Below, in pieces: positions 1 through 8,735 of a stretch of DNA of 64,000 nucleotides. The notes under the pieces were generated by a model. The model was not told where the DNA came from. It ran no database searches and worked only from the letters and a program-made list of their open reading frames with translations. The DNA lies in NCBI GenBank assembly GCA_963843255.1, contig CAWJJQ010000009.1, forward strand, positions 248,001 through 312,000. The letters run 5' to 3'. Numbering within the stretch: position 1 is the first letter of the stretch; each line of letters begins with the position of its first letter. The position numbers and the translations under genes were made by a program. Origin of the DNA: Bog-159 sp963843255. GTDB lineage: Bacteria > Acidobacteriota > Terriglobia > Bryobacterales > Bryobacteraceae.

Positions 1-29
1 AGGGGCCGCGCGCGGCGCGGAGTTGTGGC

Positions 30-491
30 ATGAGCACGGGAAGATTCGGTCCGGAGGTGCGCTCGCGCCAGGAACCGGCGGGCGATCTGTGGCGGCACAC
101 CTTGGCCCGCATTCCTACGCTGTTCGGGCGCCTGGCGTTTCTGGCCTCACTGCGCAATCCGGCGAACGGTGTATACGAACATCAGGGCCTGGCGCACATG
201 GTGGGGGATGAACAGGCGGGAGAGACGCTCCGCCGGAGCCATGGCCGGGTATTTCAGGATTGGGTCTGCCTGAACCTGGAACAGCAGAAAGCCGACCTGC
301 AGGAATACCTGGCGGAAGATCCGGATCCGGTGGCGATGCTGAATGACTGGATGACTTCGGGCTCCTACCGCAACCTGGCGCCGGGAACAGCCCAACCCGC
401 CGAGCGGCAGCTATTCGTGGGCGACTTTGGAACCTTGCTGGTGCTGCTCAGACACGAATACGGCGCCGTTTCCCCTGATCCAGAATCATAG
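30..491 (+). CDS. hypothetical protein at left window edge
   Basis: A 153-residue soluble protein with no signal peptide or membrane segment and no family I recognise. It has an Arg/Trp-rich first half and an acidic stretch near residues 90-105. The ATG has a GGAG ribosome site at 19-22 with seven-base spacing, which supports this start, although the frame is open to the window edge. Its 3' end overlaps the end of the convergent XRE-type regulator gene by 44 bases. Base composition resembles its neighbours. Function unknown. Confidence 0.6.
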   Translation: MSTGRFGPEVRSRQEPAGDLWRHTLARIPTLFGRLAFLASLRNPANGVYEHQGLAHMVGDEQAGETLRRSHGRVFQDWVCLNLEQQKADLQEYLAEDPDPVAMLNDWMTSGSYRNLAPGTAQPAERQLFVGDFGTLLVLLRHEYGAVSPDPES

Positions 492-1230
492 CCACGCCGG
501 AGATCTGCCCGATGACGTCGATTTCCGAAGGATAGGCGTAAACTTCGGGAACACACAGCGAGGCCGGGTGCGGCTGCAGGATCAGGCGGCCTTCTTTCAA
601 CGCGCACCAGCCAAATACATAGCCGCCGCGATGTTCCAGGAAGTAAATGGGACGCTCGAACTCGCTGGCCCAGTTCGCATCCACGACCTTGCGGCGGCTC
701 TCGTCGATCAGCACCAGCGCACCTGGCTGCACGATCGGGTACATCGACCAGTCCTCCGAGCCAATGAACGCATACCGGTGGTGCTTCAGGTCCAGCGCAT
801 TCAGTAAGGACAGGGGCAGCTTTCCCCAACGGTGGATCGCGCGGCTCAGGTAAGTGGTTTTGCGTAGATCCACACCCGGATCCACAACCAGCGGCACCTG
901 AACTTCGCCATGGGTGCCGGGCGCGAAACCGAGGAGGTGGGTATGCTCCAGTTGGATAGTGGCGGCGTCCGCGGGAAGGGCCGCCAGGTCCACACGATAC
1001 CACTCCAGCACCTCCGCCGGCTCCAGCCGGTAGATGGCGCACAGCGAATACAGCCTGTATATAGTGGGAACCGTTCCTTTGTTCTCAATATCGGAAAGCC
1101 GGCTGAGAGCAATGGCGAACTCGTCGTTCTGGCGCCGTTCGGCGATGCGTAGGCTGGCTTGCTCGACATCGCGGTAGCGCAGGTTGAGGCGCTCGCGCGC
1201 CCGTTTCAGCTTCTGTCCGGCGTCCTCCAT
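448..1230 (-). CDS. XRE-family regulator with S24/LexA-like C-terminal domain
   Basis: A 260-residue DNA-binding protein. Residues 1-75 form a Cro/C1-type helix-turn-helix (KLKRARERLNLRYRDVEQAS, then SRLSDIENKG). The C-terminal half resembles the S24 peptidase fold of LexA/CI repressors: SMYPIVQPGALVLID matches the conserved SMxPxxxxGxLVLVD pattern, followed by beta-rich sequence. A clear catalytic lysine is not obvious, so self-cleavage is uncertain. I chose the ATG at 1230 because the helix-turn-helix begins right after it; the upstream extension is low-complexity basic sequence. It is divergent from ubiX. Target genes cannot be inferred. Confidence 0.8.
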   Translation of the reverse strand: MEDAGQKLKRARERLNLRYRDVEQASLRIAERRQNDEFAIALSRLSDIENKGTVPTIYRLYSLCAIYRLEPAEVLEWYRVDLAALPADAATIQLEHTHLLGFAPGTHGEVQVPLVVDPGVDLRKTTYLSRAIHRWGKLPLSLLNALDLKHHRYAFIGSEDWSMYPIVQPGALVLIDESRRKVVDANWASEFERPIYFLEHRGGYVFGWCALKEGRLILQPHPASLCVPEVYAYPSEIDVIGQISGVAMILDQGKRRRIRV

Positions 1231-1364
1231 GGTATGATCCTTGATCTGAGGAATCCAGAGCCGTGGAACGCTTGCGATTATAGCCGGACGCAGCCCGCGA
1301 GGCAAGGTGGAATTTGAAGATTTTGTTCCGAATTCAGAACAGAGCTTAGCGTGAGGGGCCAATT

Positions 1365-1931
1365 TTGAAAATTGTGGTCGGAATCTCCGGCGCAAGCGGA
1401 GCCCTGTACGGCGTCCGCTTGCTCGAGCGACTGCGCCGGGATCCGGCTGTAGAGATTCACCTCATCCTGACCCGCGCGGGCGAGAAGACTCTTTTCCTCG
1501 AAACCGGCACGCAGCCGTCAGACCTTAAGAAATCAGTCCAATATTCTTATTCTTTAGAAGATATATCCAGCCGGCTTGCCAGCGGGTCGTTCCTCGTTGA
1601 CGGCATGGTGGTTGCTCCGTGTTCGATCCAAACCATGTCGTCCATCGCCGCGGGCATCACCAGCAACCTGTTGTTGCGTGCCGCGGACGTAGTACTCAAA
1701 GAACGGCGAAAGCTGGTGCTAATGGTACGCGAAACTCCTTTTCATCTTGGTCATCTGCGGACTATGGTGGAACTGACGGAAATGGGCGCCATCATCGCGC
1801 CGCCCATTCCGGGATTTTATAACCATCCGCAAACGATTCTCGACCTGGTGGATCACAGCGTCGACCGGGTGCTCGACTTGCTGGGCGTGCCTGATACACA
1901 AGTGCGCCGTTGGGATGGTCCTGCGCGATGA
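1365..1931 (+). CDS. ubiX: flavin prenyltransferase UbiX
   Basis: A 188-residue cytosolic enzyme that attaches a dimethylallyl group to FMN, making the prenyl-FMN cofactor of UbiD-type decarboxylases. The N-terminal GISGASGALYG nucleotide-binding loop (residues 6-16), the APCSIQTMSSIAAG segment and RETPFHLGHL are characteristic. The start is TTG at 1365 with a GAGGGG ribosome site just upstream. The stop overlaps the pheA start by four bases (ATGA), so the two are probably translationally coupled. No ubiD is present in the window. Confidence 0.95.
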   Translation: MKIVVGISGASGALYGVRLLERLRRDPAVEIHLILTRAGEKTLFLETGTQPSDLKKSVQYSYSLEDISSRLASGSFLVDGMVVAPCSIQTMSSIAAGITSNLLLRAADVVLKERRKLVLMVRETPFHLGHLRTMVELTEMGAIIAPPIPGFYNHPQTILDLVDHSVDRVLDLLGVPDTQVRRWDGPAR

Positions 1932-2848
1932 AGCCCAATGTTTTTAGGGGCCAAAAGGGCCCTATCGCGTTCCAGGGCGAGCGTGGCGCATTTAGCGAGG
2001 AGGCCGCCCGGAAACTGCTAGGCAACGCGATCGACGTGCTTCCGTGCGCGCGGTTCGAAGATGTTTTTCGCAGCCTGGAACAGGGTGCCGCCGCGGGTGC
2101 CGTGATCCCGATTGAAAATACACTGGCCGGCTCGGTTCACGAGAATTACGATCACCTGTTGCAATACGACCTTCCCATCGTGGCCGAGACCAGCGTGCGG
2201 ATCGTTCACAACCTGATGGCGGCTCCTGGTGTACGGTTCTCCGCAATCCGGCGGGTTTACTCGCATCCGGTGGCCCTGAACCAGTGCCTGGACTTCTTCA
2301 CACGCAATAAGAATATAGAAAGAATTACTTATTATGACACCGCCGGAAGTGCCAAGATGGTTATGGAGGAGGGACTTAGGGACGCGGGGGCCATCGCGTC
2401 GTCTGTTGCGGCCGGCATCTATGGGGCACGCATCCTGCGACGTTCGATCGAGGATGATCGCCGTAACTTCACCAGATTTTTCCTTCTCCGGACTCCTGAA
2501 TATACCCGCAAACATCCGATAGCGATACCCCCAAACGCGCAGTCAAAAACCTCCATTGTGTTCTCCACCAGAAATATCCCCGGCGCTTTGTTCCGTTGTT
2601 TGAGTGCTTTCGCACTTCGCGATCTGAATCTCACGAAGATCGAATCCCGGCCGCTGCGGGGCAAACCGTGGGAATATCTCTTTTATTTGGATTTTCTGGG
2701 GCCCGTGGACTCGATTCCGGCGCAAAACGCCCTTGGACACCTGCGCGAACTGGCCGATGTGCTGAAAGTCCTGGGATCCTACCCGCGAGAATCTAGTTTG
2801 CCGGCAGTGCCGCCGCCAGCACGAAAACCAGAGGCGCATTCCAGTTGA
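1928..2848 (+). CDS. pheA: prephenate dehydratase
   Basis: A 306-residue monofunctional prephenate dehydratase that converts prephenate to phenylpyruvate in phenylalanine synthesis. The catalytic domain starts at IAFQGERGAFSEEAARK and carries the TRF motif at about residues 182-184, whose Thr is catalytic in the family. An ACT regulatory domain follows from about residue 206, with GALF and the ESRP motif (239-242) that binds phenylalanine for feedback inhibition. The ATG at 1928 overlaps the ubiX stop (ATGA). There is no chorismate mutase domain. The last 56 bases overlap the end of the convergent GH9 gene. Confidence 0.95.
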   Translation: MKPNVFRGQKGPIAFQGERGAFSEEAARKLLGNAIDVLPCARFEDVFRSLEQGAAAGAVIPIENTLAGSVHENYDHLLQYDLPIVAETSVRIVHNLMAAPGVRFSAIRRVYSHPVALNQCLDFFTRNKNIERITYYDTAGSAKMVMEEGLRDAGAIASSVAAGIYGARILRRSIEDDRRNFTRFFLLRTPEYTRKHPIAIPPNAQSKTSIVFSTRNIPGALFRCLSAFALRDLNLTKIESRPLRGKPWEYLFYLDFLGPVDSIPAQNALGHLRELADVLKVLGSYPRESSLPAVPPPARKPEAHSS

Positions 2849-4484
2849 TGGCCACTTCGTTGCTCGCGTAGGATGCCTGCTCGTCCAGGTACATCTTAGC
2901 CGGCGGGCCGTCGGGCAATTTGCGCATGGCCGCATCCTGGCGGCCGCGGTTCGGTCCTCCGGACAGCAGCCCGGGCCAGGGTTCCGGAAGCCCCGCGCTG
3001 GGGCGGTGATGCGGATGGGAGAACGGATTTTCCCCCAAGTGCGTCACCCAGGAGAGCGAAAAGGTGTTCCGGCCGAGCAGGTAATGCAAATTGTCGAGGG
3101 CCGCCTCGACGAAGCGCGGATTGGGTTTCAGTACGCTGGCAACCAGAAGTTGCAGGCCGTAGTTCGCCGCCACACCGTTCGATCCCCAGACATAATCCGC
3201 CGCGCGGAGGCTGATCCGGTACGGGTGATGGGCGGCGCGTTCCGCGATCTGCCCGGCCGCGTTGACCGAATCCTGAGTGATGGCGGCCACCGCATCCGCA
3301 TTCTTGCCATGTCCCAACGCATAGGTCCAGAGGGCCAGGGCGGCCACATCCTGCCACGAGGGCGGCCGGGAGGGTCCGATGGCTTTGCGATGCGCGCCGA
3401 AGTGTTCGAGGAAATAGCGCTCGTAGCCCGCGTCGCCGGTCGCGCGCCATAATTCCGCGGCGGCCCAGAGGTGCTCATCGGAGCAATCGCTGTCACCGTA
3501 CTCTCCGGTCGAGACCCCGCGCGGGTTACGGAATTCGACGTCAGAATGCTTCTCGATCCACTCCCACGCCTGCCGTGCGACGCGCAGGCACTTGTCCGCA
3601 TACGCGGCATCGAAAGGCCGGTAAACGCGGGCGGCGATAGCCATCACGGCGGCGAAATCGCCGGTGGCGCAGGAGCTTTTGAACGGCTCTTTCCCTATGC
3701 CGATGACGTAGCTGACCAGTGTGTCTTTCTCAGGCGGAATGAAGGCGCAGAAGCGCTCGCTGGTCTGCTTGTGCCAGACCCCGCCATCGTCGTCCTGCAT
3801 GGAGAGCATCCAATCCAGATTCCAGCGGATCTCGTTTAGAATGTCGGGCGTGCCATTGCCGGATTCCGGGATATCCAGCTTCATCTGCTTGATGCGGTCG
3901 CCAAACAATTCCCAGGTCCATAGCAGCGTGCCTGTGGAAATGCCGGAATTGACCACGTAGCGGCCATAATCGCCGGCATCGTGCCATCCCTTTGCGGATG
4001 TATGCTGTCCGGTCTTGCCGGAGGAGGTATGATAAGCGCCTTCCAAATGACAGGCCGCGTGCTTGAAACCCGGGAATTCGGGGCCCATATCTACCGCTGT
4101 ACCGCAGCGCTGGCCGTAATACGAACGCATCGCCAGGTAAAACGCGCGCGAGAACACATTCGGGCCAATCGCGAAATTCCAGCTCCGGCCAACCCCGGGC
4201 ACTTCCAGGTAATACTTGCCGGGCTTATCGAGTTTGCTGAAGTCTGCCTCCTGAATCAGGTCACCTGAGTCGGCATCGCTGACGGGCTCCGCCAGTTTGC
4301 CGTGAAAGGCAGTCGAGTCGTTGCTTGCGCGGCGTACGAAAAAATCCCTGGCCAGGGTATGAGAAGCGATCATCGCCAGCTTCGTAGAGTGGGGCAGGTA
4401 TCCCACCTGATCCACCTTGATTTCCGTGGTGGGCGCCGCCGCGAACCCGCAACAGGAAATTAAGAATATTGCGACCCGTTTCAT
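2793..4484 (-). CDS. secreted glycoside hydrolase family 9 (endoglucanase-like)
   Basis: A 563-residue exported beta-glucanase. A signal peptide covers about residues 1-17, followed by an N-terminal Ig-like cellulase domain (about 20-105) and an alpha6/alpha6 GH9 barrel. Catalytic landmarks are visible: HDAGD at 168-172 (the Asp pair that activates water), a His-rich HPHHRPS segment, and the C-terminal NEVAINWNAPLVFVL block with the general acid Glu at about 543. GH9 enzymes act by inversion, mostly on cellulose and related beta-1,4-glucans. The gene stands alone, convergent with pheA and divergent from the TPR gene. Exact substrate is inferred only. Confidence 0.93.
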   Translation of the reverse strand: MKRVAIFLISCCGFAAAPTTEIKVDQVGYLPHSTKLAMIASHTLARDFFVRRASNDSTAFHGKLAEPVSDADSGDLIQEADFSKLDKPGKYYLEVPGVGRSWNFAIGPNVFSRAFYLAMRSYYGQRCGTAVDMGPEFPGFKHAACHLEGAYHTSSGKTGQHTSAKGWHDAGDYGRYVVNSGISTGTLLWTWELFGDRIKQMKLDIPESGNGTPDILNEIRWNLDWMLSMQDDDGGVWHKQTSERFCAFIPPEKDTLVSYVIGIGKEPFKSSCATGDFAAVMAIAARVYRPFDAAYADKCLRVARQAWEWIEKHSDVEFRNPRGVSTGEYGDSDCSDEHLWAAAELWRATGDAGYERYFLEHFGAHRKAIGPSRPPSWQDVAALALWTYALGHGKNADAVAAITQDSVNAAGQIAERAAHHPYRISLRAADYVWGSNGVAANYGLQLLVASVLKPNPRFVEAALDNLHYLLGRNTFSLSWVTHLGENPFSHPHHRPSAGLPEPWPGLLSGGPNRGRQDAAMRKLPDGPPAKMYLDEQASYASNEVAINWNAPLVFVLAAALPAN

Positions 4485-4624
4485 GGAAGCTGAGTATAAC
4501 GCCCGGTGTGCGATAATCTCCAGACGGGTGCGAACCGTGTCGCGCTGCCGCGCACCCCTTGCGTGAGCCGAGCGGGTCTGGTATAAGAGCTTACTGACTT
4601 CGTCGCGGGTTTCTGGGCCACGTT

Positions 4625-5257
4625 ATGCCCTTTAAGAAGAAGATGCCAATGTCGAAGAGTGCCGAAAAGCGCAACGTCACCGAAGTTTCTCTGATCCAGG
4701 AGGGCAAGAACGGCCTTTCGGGCCGGCGGTCTGCTCCCGGTGCCAAGAATGCTTCGGCGGGATCTTCAGTGGGGACCACGCCCAGCCAGATGGACGCATT
4801 CGAGGAAGGCATGCGGCTGTTTCACGCGCGCCAGTTTCTGCGGGCCCGGGAATCCTTTTTGCCAGCCATGCGCGGCCCGGATCGCGCAGTGGCGCACCGC
4901 GCCGGTCTGCAGGTGCGTATGTGCGAGCGGCGCCTGGAGTCTACGGGGCTGGTGCTAAACACTCCGGAAGAGCATTACAACTACGCAGTGACCCTGATCA
5001 ACTCACGGGACCTGGCGGAAGCCCAAAAGCACCTGCGGGCCGCCCTTGATGCCGAGCCGGCGGCAGATCATGTGCTCTATGCCCTGGCTGCCTGCCAGAG
5101 TCTGGGTGGAGATTTGCAGCAAGCTTATGAGAACCTGAAACGTGCGATCGATCTACAACCTCGTAACCGGCTGGCCGCCCGCCAGGATCCCGATTTCGCG
5201 GCAATGGCCGATCACCAGGCGTTTGTCCGGCTGCTTTATCCAGACAAGAAGATCTGA
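4625..5257 (+). CDS. TPR-repeat protein
   Basis: A 210-residue soluble protein. The first 55 residues are basic and low-complexity and look disordered. From about residue 58 there are tetratricopeptide-like helical pairs (FEEGMRLFHARQFLRARESF, then HYNYAVTLINSRDLAEAQKH and YALAACQSLGGDLQQAYENL), ending with a short tail. TPRs mediate protein contacts; the partner is unknown. It lies upstream of yvcK with a 74-base gap. No signal peptide or catalytic motif is seen. Confidence 0.75.
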   Translation: MPFKKKMPMSKSAEKRNVTEVSLIQEGKNGLSGRRSAPGAKNASAGSSVGTTPSQMDAFEEGMRLFHARQFLRARESFLPAMRGPDRAVAHRAGLQVRMCERRLESTGLVLNTPEEHYNYAVTLINSRDLAEAQKHLRAALDAEPAADHVLYALAACQSLGGDLQQAYENLKRAIDLQPRNRLAARQDPDFAAMADHQAFVRLLYPDKKI

Positions 5258-5331
5258 GGGGTGTTCAGGATTTCTAGGAACCCCGCCATCGCTGGCGCAC
5301 TCCCACTCTGCGCTTTTGAGAACCGCCCTCC

Positions 5332-6348
5332 ATGCCTAGCCCCGAGCCATTGCGCGTTGTTGCCATCGGCGGCGGGACCGGGCTCTCGGCTCTGCTGCAA
5401 GGCTTGAAATATTACGTAAGGCCGCGGCGGGGTCCGCAAGTGGACATCACCGCGGTGGTGACAGTGACCGACGATGGCGGAAGTTCCGGCCGGCTGCGCA
5501 GGGAGTTCGACGTTCTGCCGCCGGGAGATATCCGCAACTGCCTGGTGGCGCTCTCCGAAGATGAGGCGCTGCTTTCGCGCCTGTTCCAGCACCGCTTCCA
5601 AACCGGCCTGGGGCTGAAAGGGCACAGTTTCGGCAATCTTTTTCTGACGGCTCTTACCCAGCTCATGGGCGACTTCCCGGAAGCGGTGAAGGCATCTTCG
5701 GAAGTGCTCAAGATCAAGGGCCGGATTTATCCCGCCACGGCCACGGATGTTTCACTGGAAGCTATCCTGACCGATGGCTCGCGCGTTACGGGCGAGACCA
5801 GGATCAGCAAGAGCCGGCGGCCGATCCGTGCCATCCGGCTGAGGCCCCGCAAGGTGAAACCCATGGCCGATACGCTGGCCGCGATCGCGCAGGCCGACCT
5901 GATTACTCTAGGTCCCGGTTCCCTGTTCACCAGCGTGATCCCCAATCTGCTGGTGGAGGGCATTTCCGCCGCCATCCGCCGCTCTCCGGCGCTGAAGGCC
6001 TATTTCGTGAACCTGATGTGGCAGCCCGGCGAGACCGTGAATTTCTCGGCTTCCGACCACATCCGCGCCATCCACAAACATGCCGGCGGAAAATTGATCG
6101 ATTGCGCCATCGTGAATGTGGCGCCTATTCAGATGGCAGTACGCAAACGCTATGAGAGGCAGCAGGCGCTGCCGGTTGAGAACGATCTCGACCGGATCGC
6201 CAAAATGGGCGTCAGGGTGGTGACGGGAAAATTTTTACAGCAATCCAAGAAAGTGCGTCACGATCCGGAGCTGGCGGCGGCCGTAATGATGCGTCTGGCC
6301 CAGGAAGCCCGGCGCCTGCGGTTGAAGCGTGTGAGACGCCGGCGCTAG
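5332..6348 (+). CDS. yvcK: YvcK/CofD-like gluconeogenesis factor
   Basis: A 338-residue cytosolic protein of the YvcK family, which in Bacillus binds UDP-sugars and influences carbon flow into cell-wall precursors. Hallmarks: VAIGGGTGLSALLQGLK at the N-terminus, TVTDDGGSSGRLR, PPGDIRNCLVAL, and GLKGHSFGNLFLTAL. The C-terminus is very basic (RLRLKRVRRRR). glmU follows after only nine bases, so the pair is probably co-transcribed, which fits a role in UDP-GlcNAc homeostasis. No Shine-Dalgarno is obvious before the ATG. Confidence 0.92.
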   Translation: MPSPEPLRVVAIGGGTGLSALLQGLKYYVRPRRGPQVDITAVVTVTDDGGSSGRLRREFDVLPPGDIRNCLVALSEDEALLSRLFQHRFQTGLGLKGHSFGNLFLTALTQLMGDFPEAVKASSEVLKIKGRIYPATATDVSLEAILTDGSRVTGETRISKSRRPIRAIRLRPRKVKPMADTLAAIAQADLITLGPGSLFTSVIPNLLVEGISAAIRRSPALKAYFVNLMWQPGETVNFSASDHIRAIHKHAGGKLIDCAIVNVAPIQMAVRKRYERQQALPVENDLDRIAKMGVRVVTGKFLQQSKKVRHDPELAAAVMMRLAQEARRLRLKRVRRRR

Positions 6349-6357
6349 CCAGTCACT

Positions 6358-7773
6358 ATGGTTGCGGGGAGGAAAATCGTGGAAGCGCCTCTGACTGTTG
6401 TTATTCTCGCGGCGGGGTTGGGCACCCGCATGAAATCGCATAAAGCTAAGGTACTGCACCGTGCGGGAGGCAGGTACCTGGTGGAGCATGTGGTGCGCAC
6501 CGCGCAGGCGCTGACACCGTCCGAGCGGATCTTCGTGGTGGTCGGCCACCAGGCTGAGAGCGTGCGCGCGGCCCTCCAGGAGCACGGCGTCGGCTTCATC
6601 CAGCAGAACGAACAGAAAGGCACCGGCCACGCCCTGATGGTCGCCGCGGAGACGCTTTCCGGCGTGGATGGACGGCTGGTGATTCTGTATGGCGACTGTC
6701 CCCTGATCCGGGTCGAGACGCTGCAGGGTCTGATCGCGGCCCAGCAGGCGTCAAGCGGCGCGGGCACGATTTTGACAGCCATCATGGACGATCCCACCGG
6801 TTATGGGCGCGTGATGCACGACCGCGACGGCCACGTGATCGGAGTCGTGGAGCAGCGCGCGGGCACGCCGGAGCAGTTAGCTATTCGCGAAGCGAACATG
6901 GGGTTGTACTGCTACGACGCCGCGCCCTTCTGGCGACATATTCAGGAGCTGCGGCCGGATAATCCCGCGCACGAATATTATCTGACGGACATGCCCGAGA
7001 TTCTCAGCCGGGCAGGCCACACCATCTCGGCATTTCAGATCGCCGATCCGCGCGAGGTGCTGGGCATCAACGACCGCGTGGAATTGGCCGCCGTGGACCG
7101 TTTGTTTCGCGAGCGCAAGGCGCGCGAACTCATGCTGGCCGGTGTGACCATCGAGAAGCCGGAAACCGTAACGGTGGATTCCGGCGTCCGCATCGGCATG
7201 GATACCATCGTCGAGCCGTTCGTCCAGATACTCGGCAACACGGTTATCGGCGAGAACTGCCACATCGGCGCGTGCTCCATCGTGCGCGATTCCGAACTGG
7301 CGGACGATGTGGAGGTCGGCCCCTTCACCATTATCGGGACGTCGCGCCTGGAACGCGGCGCGCACGCCGGTCCCTTTGCGCGTCTGCGCATGGACAACCA
7401 CCTGGAAGAGGGCGCGCACGTCGGCAATTTTGTGGAGCTGAAAAAGACGCGTTTAGGCGCGGGATCGAAGGCCATGCACCTGGCTTATTTGGGTGACTCG
7501 GCGGTCGGCTCGAACGTAAACATGGGTGCGGGCAGCATTACCTGCAACTACGATGGATTCCGCAAATACCAGACGCGCATCGGCGCTGGAGCTTTCATTG
7601 GCAGTAACTCGACATTAGTCGCGCCCGTCGAAATCGGCCAGGGCGCTTACATCGCCGCGGGATCGGTGATCACGACCGAGGTTCCGGCGGACGCCCTGGG
7701 GGTAGCGCGCACCCGCCAAACGAATAAAGAAGATTGGGCCAGAAAACGCCGCCAGTTGGCCAAGAAACCATAG
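6358..7773 (+). CDS. glmU: bifunctional UDP-N-acetylglucosamine pyrophosphorylase / glucosamine-1-phosphate N-acetyltransferase
   Basis: A 471-residue enzyme that makes UDP-GlcNAc for peptidoglycan and lipopolysaccharide. The N-terminal uridyltransferase domain starts with ILAAGLGTRM (about 16-25). The usual proline of the downstream PKVLH motif is alanine here (AKVLH). After about residue 250 come the hexapeptide repeats of the left-handed beta-helix acetyltransferase, including NFVELKKTRLG and GAGSITCNYDG. The C-terminus is basic. It is the second gene of the yvcK-glmU pair. Length matches the family. Confidence 0.97.
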   Translation: MVAGRKIVEAPLTVVILAAGLGTRMKSHKAKVLHRAGGRYLVEHVVRTAQALTPSERIFVVVGHQAESVRAALQEHGVGFIQQNEQKGTGHALMVAAETLSGVDGRLVILYGDCPLIRVETLQGLIAAQQASSGAGTILTAIMDDPTGYGRVMHDRDGHVIGVVEQRAGTPEQLAIREANMGLYCYDAAPFWRHIQELRPDNPAHEYYLTDMPEILSRAGHTISAFQIADPREVLGINDRVELAAVDRLFRERKARELMLAGVTIEKPETVTVDSGVRIGMDTIVEPFVQILGNTVIGENCHIGACSIVRDSELADDVEVGPFTIIGTSRLERGAHAGPFARLRMDNHLEEGAHVGNFVELKKTRLGAGSKAMHLAYLGDSAVGSNVNMGAGSITCNYDGFRKYQTRIGAGAFIGSNSTLVAPVEIGQGAYIAAGSVITTEVPADALGVARTRQTNKEDWARKRRQLAKKP

Positions 7774-7843
7774 TCCCCGCATATTTTACGAAGGCTTAAC
7801 AGAGACCTCGAAACGCGACGGGATCTTCCCACGCCTCACATAC

Positions 7844-8326
7844 TTGGCGGAATCTCCACAGACAGCCGCGCGGCTGCACCCTGTGCGCATCGCGAGTGAC
7901 GCCGAATCGCTCGCGATGCGCGTGAAGCGGTACTTCGGGGCGCTGGACACTCTGGACGCCGACGTGGTCGCTTCGTTCTTCGCGCCGGGCGCGATGGTCA
8001 GGCTGCCGGGTAGCGTCACGCCTATTCTGGGGCGCGAGGCCATTCGCAAAGCGCTCGTCCAATTCTCTGTGGCCGTGGACGATTTGCGCCACGAGACGGT
8101 GCAACTCTGGACCGCCGGCGACCTCTCTGTATTTGAAGCCGACATGACCATGACGTTTGCCGACCGCACCGCGCTCTGTTTTCCCGTCACGCACATTACC
8201 CGCTGGGCCGCCGGCATGATCGAAGACGCCCGGGTGAACATCTACCTGGAGTCCCGCCTGGCGCTGGCGATGTCGGCATTCGATCGCGTGCGTCAGTCGG
8301 GGCTGGCCGCGCGCAAGCTGGCGTGA
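7844..8326 (+). CDS. NTF2/SnoaL-like protein
   Basis: A small cytosolic protein with a cone-shaped NTF2/SnoaL-like fold: a helix with the pattern MRVKRYFGALDTLDADVVASFFAP, then GREAIRKALVQF and alternating beta strands. Such proteins are small-molecule binding domains or isomerases; the ligand cannot be deduced. The start is uncertain: TTG at 7844 gives 160 residues, GTG at 7883 or ATG at 7916 give shorter forms that still hold the domain. No clear ribosome site separates them. Its end overlaps the convergent membrane protein gene by 34 bases. Confidence 0.7.
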   Translation: MAESPQTAARLHPVRIASDAESLAMRVKRYFGALDTLDADVVASFFAPGAMVRLPGSVTPILGREAIRKALVQFSVAVDDLRHETVQLWTAGDLSVFEADMTMTFADRTALCFPVTHITRWAAGMIEDARVNIYLESRLALAMSAFDRVRQSGLAARKLA

Positions 8327-8532
8327 TTGCGCCGCGGCCGCGACGAGTATAGCGCTGCCGCGGCCACAATCAGATTGGCCGCCACCACCGGGAACGCGCG
8401 GACCGCCAGTCCATAAGCGACCCATAAACAAGCGGCCGCCGCCTGGATCCGCCGCAACGCCGCCGGCTGGCGGAAGAAATACGAGGCCGAAAAGACCAAG
8501 GTGGCTACCCATCCGATGGCGTCCAGCATCAT
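8293..8532 (-). CDS. small YgjV-like inner-membrane protein
   Basis: A 79-residue hydrophobic protein with about three membrane segments (AIGWVATLVFSASYFF; AAAACLWVAYGLAV; FPVVAANLIVAAAALYSS) and a basic tail. It resembles the short YgjV/PQ-loop-like bacterial inner-membrane proteins. Two tandem ATGs (8532 and 8529) are possible; the first forms an ATGA overlap with the stop of the preceding coding segment of the HAD gene, which suggests translational coupling. Function unknown. Confidence 0.65.
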   Translation of the reverse strand: MMLDAIGWVATLVFSASYFFRQPAALRRIQAAAACLWVAYGLAVRAFPVVAANLIVAAAALYSSRPRRNHASLRAASPD

Positions 8533-8735
8533 GCGGCTCCCGCGGCCGATTCCTGCGACCCCAGCTCGGCTACACGGTAAATCGTGAGCGAATCGGTCTG
8601 CACCTTGTCCCATTCACGCAGGACAAAACCGTGTCCTTCGAAGAACTCGCGAATGCGTAATGAATTCCAGCCCAGAATGCCCTCCAGCACCGGGACCAGC
8701 ACGCTCAAAGCATCGTCGCTCAATACCGTGCGCTA
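8529..8735 (-). pseudogene. C-terminal segment of the HAD gene beyond an in-frame amber codon
   Basis: Directly after the TAG at 8735-8733 the same reading frame stays open for 67 more codons (RTVLSDDALSVLVPVLEGIL and on to GSQESAAGAA). It reads like genuine protein and ends in the TGA that overlaps the start of the membrane protein gene. I infer that it is the natural C-terminus of the HAD protein, cut off by a nonsense change, a base-call error or readthrough. Read alone, it could only start at the TTG at 8723, with no convincing ribosome site. Confidence 0.6.

Noticed and set aside
1231..1395. N-terminal extension of the XRE regulator
   Set aside because: It lies in the divergent promoter region and overlaps the ubiX start; the helix-turn-helix begins at 1230.
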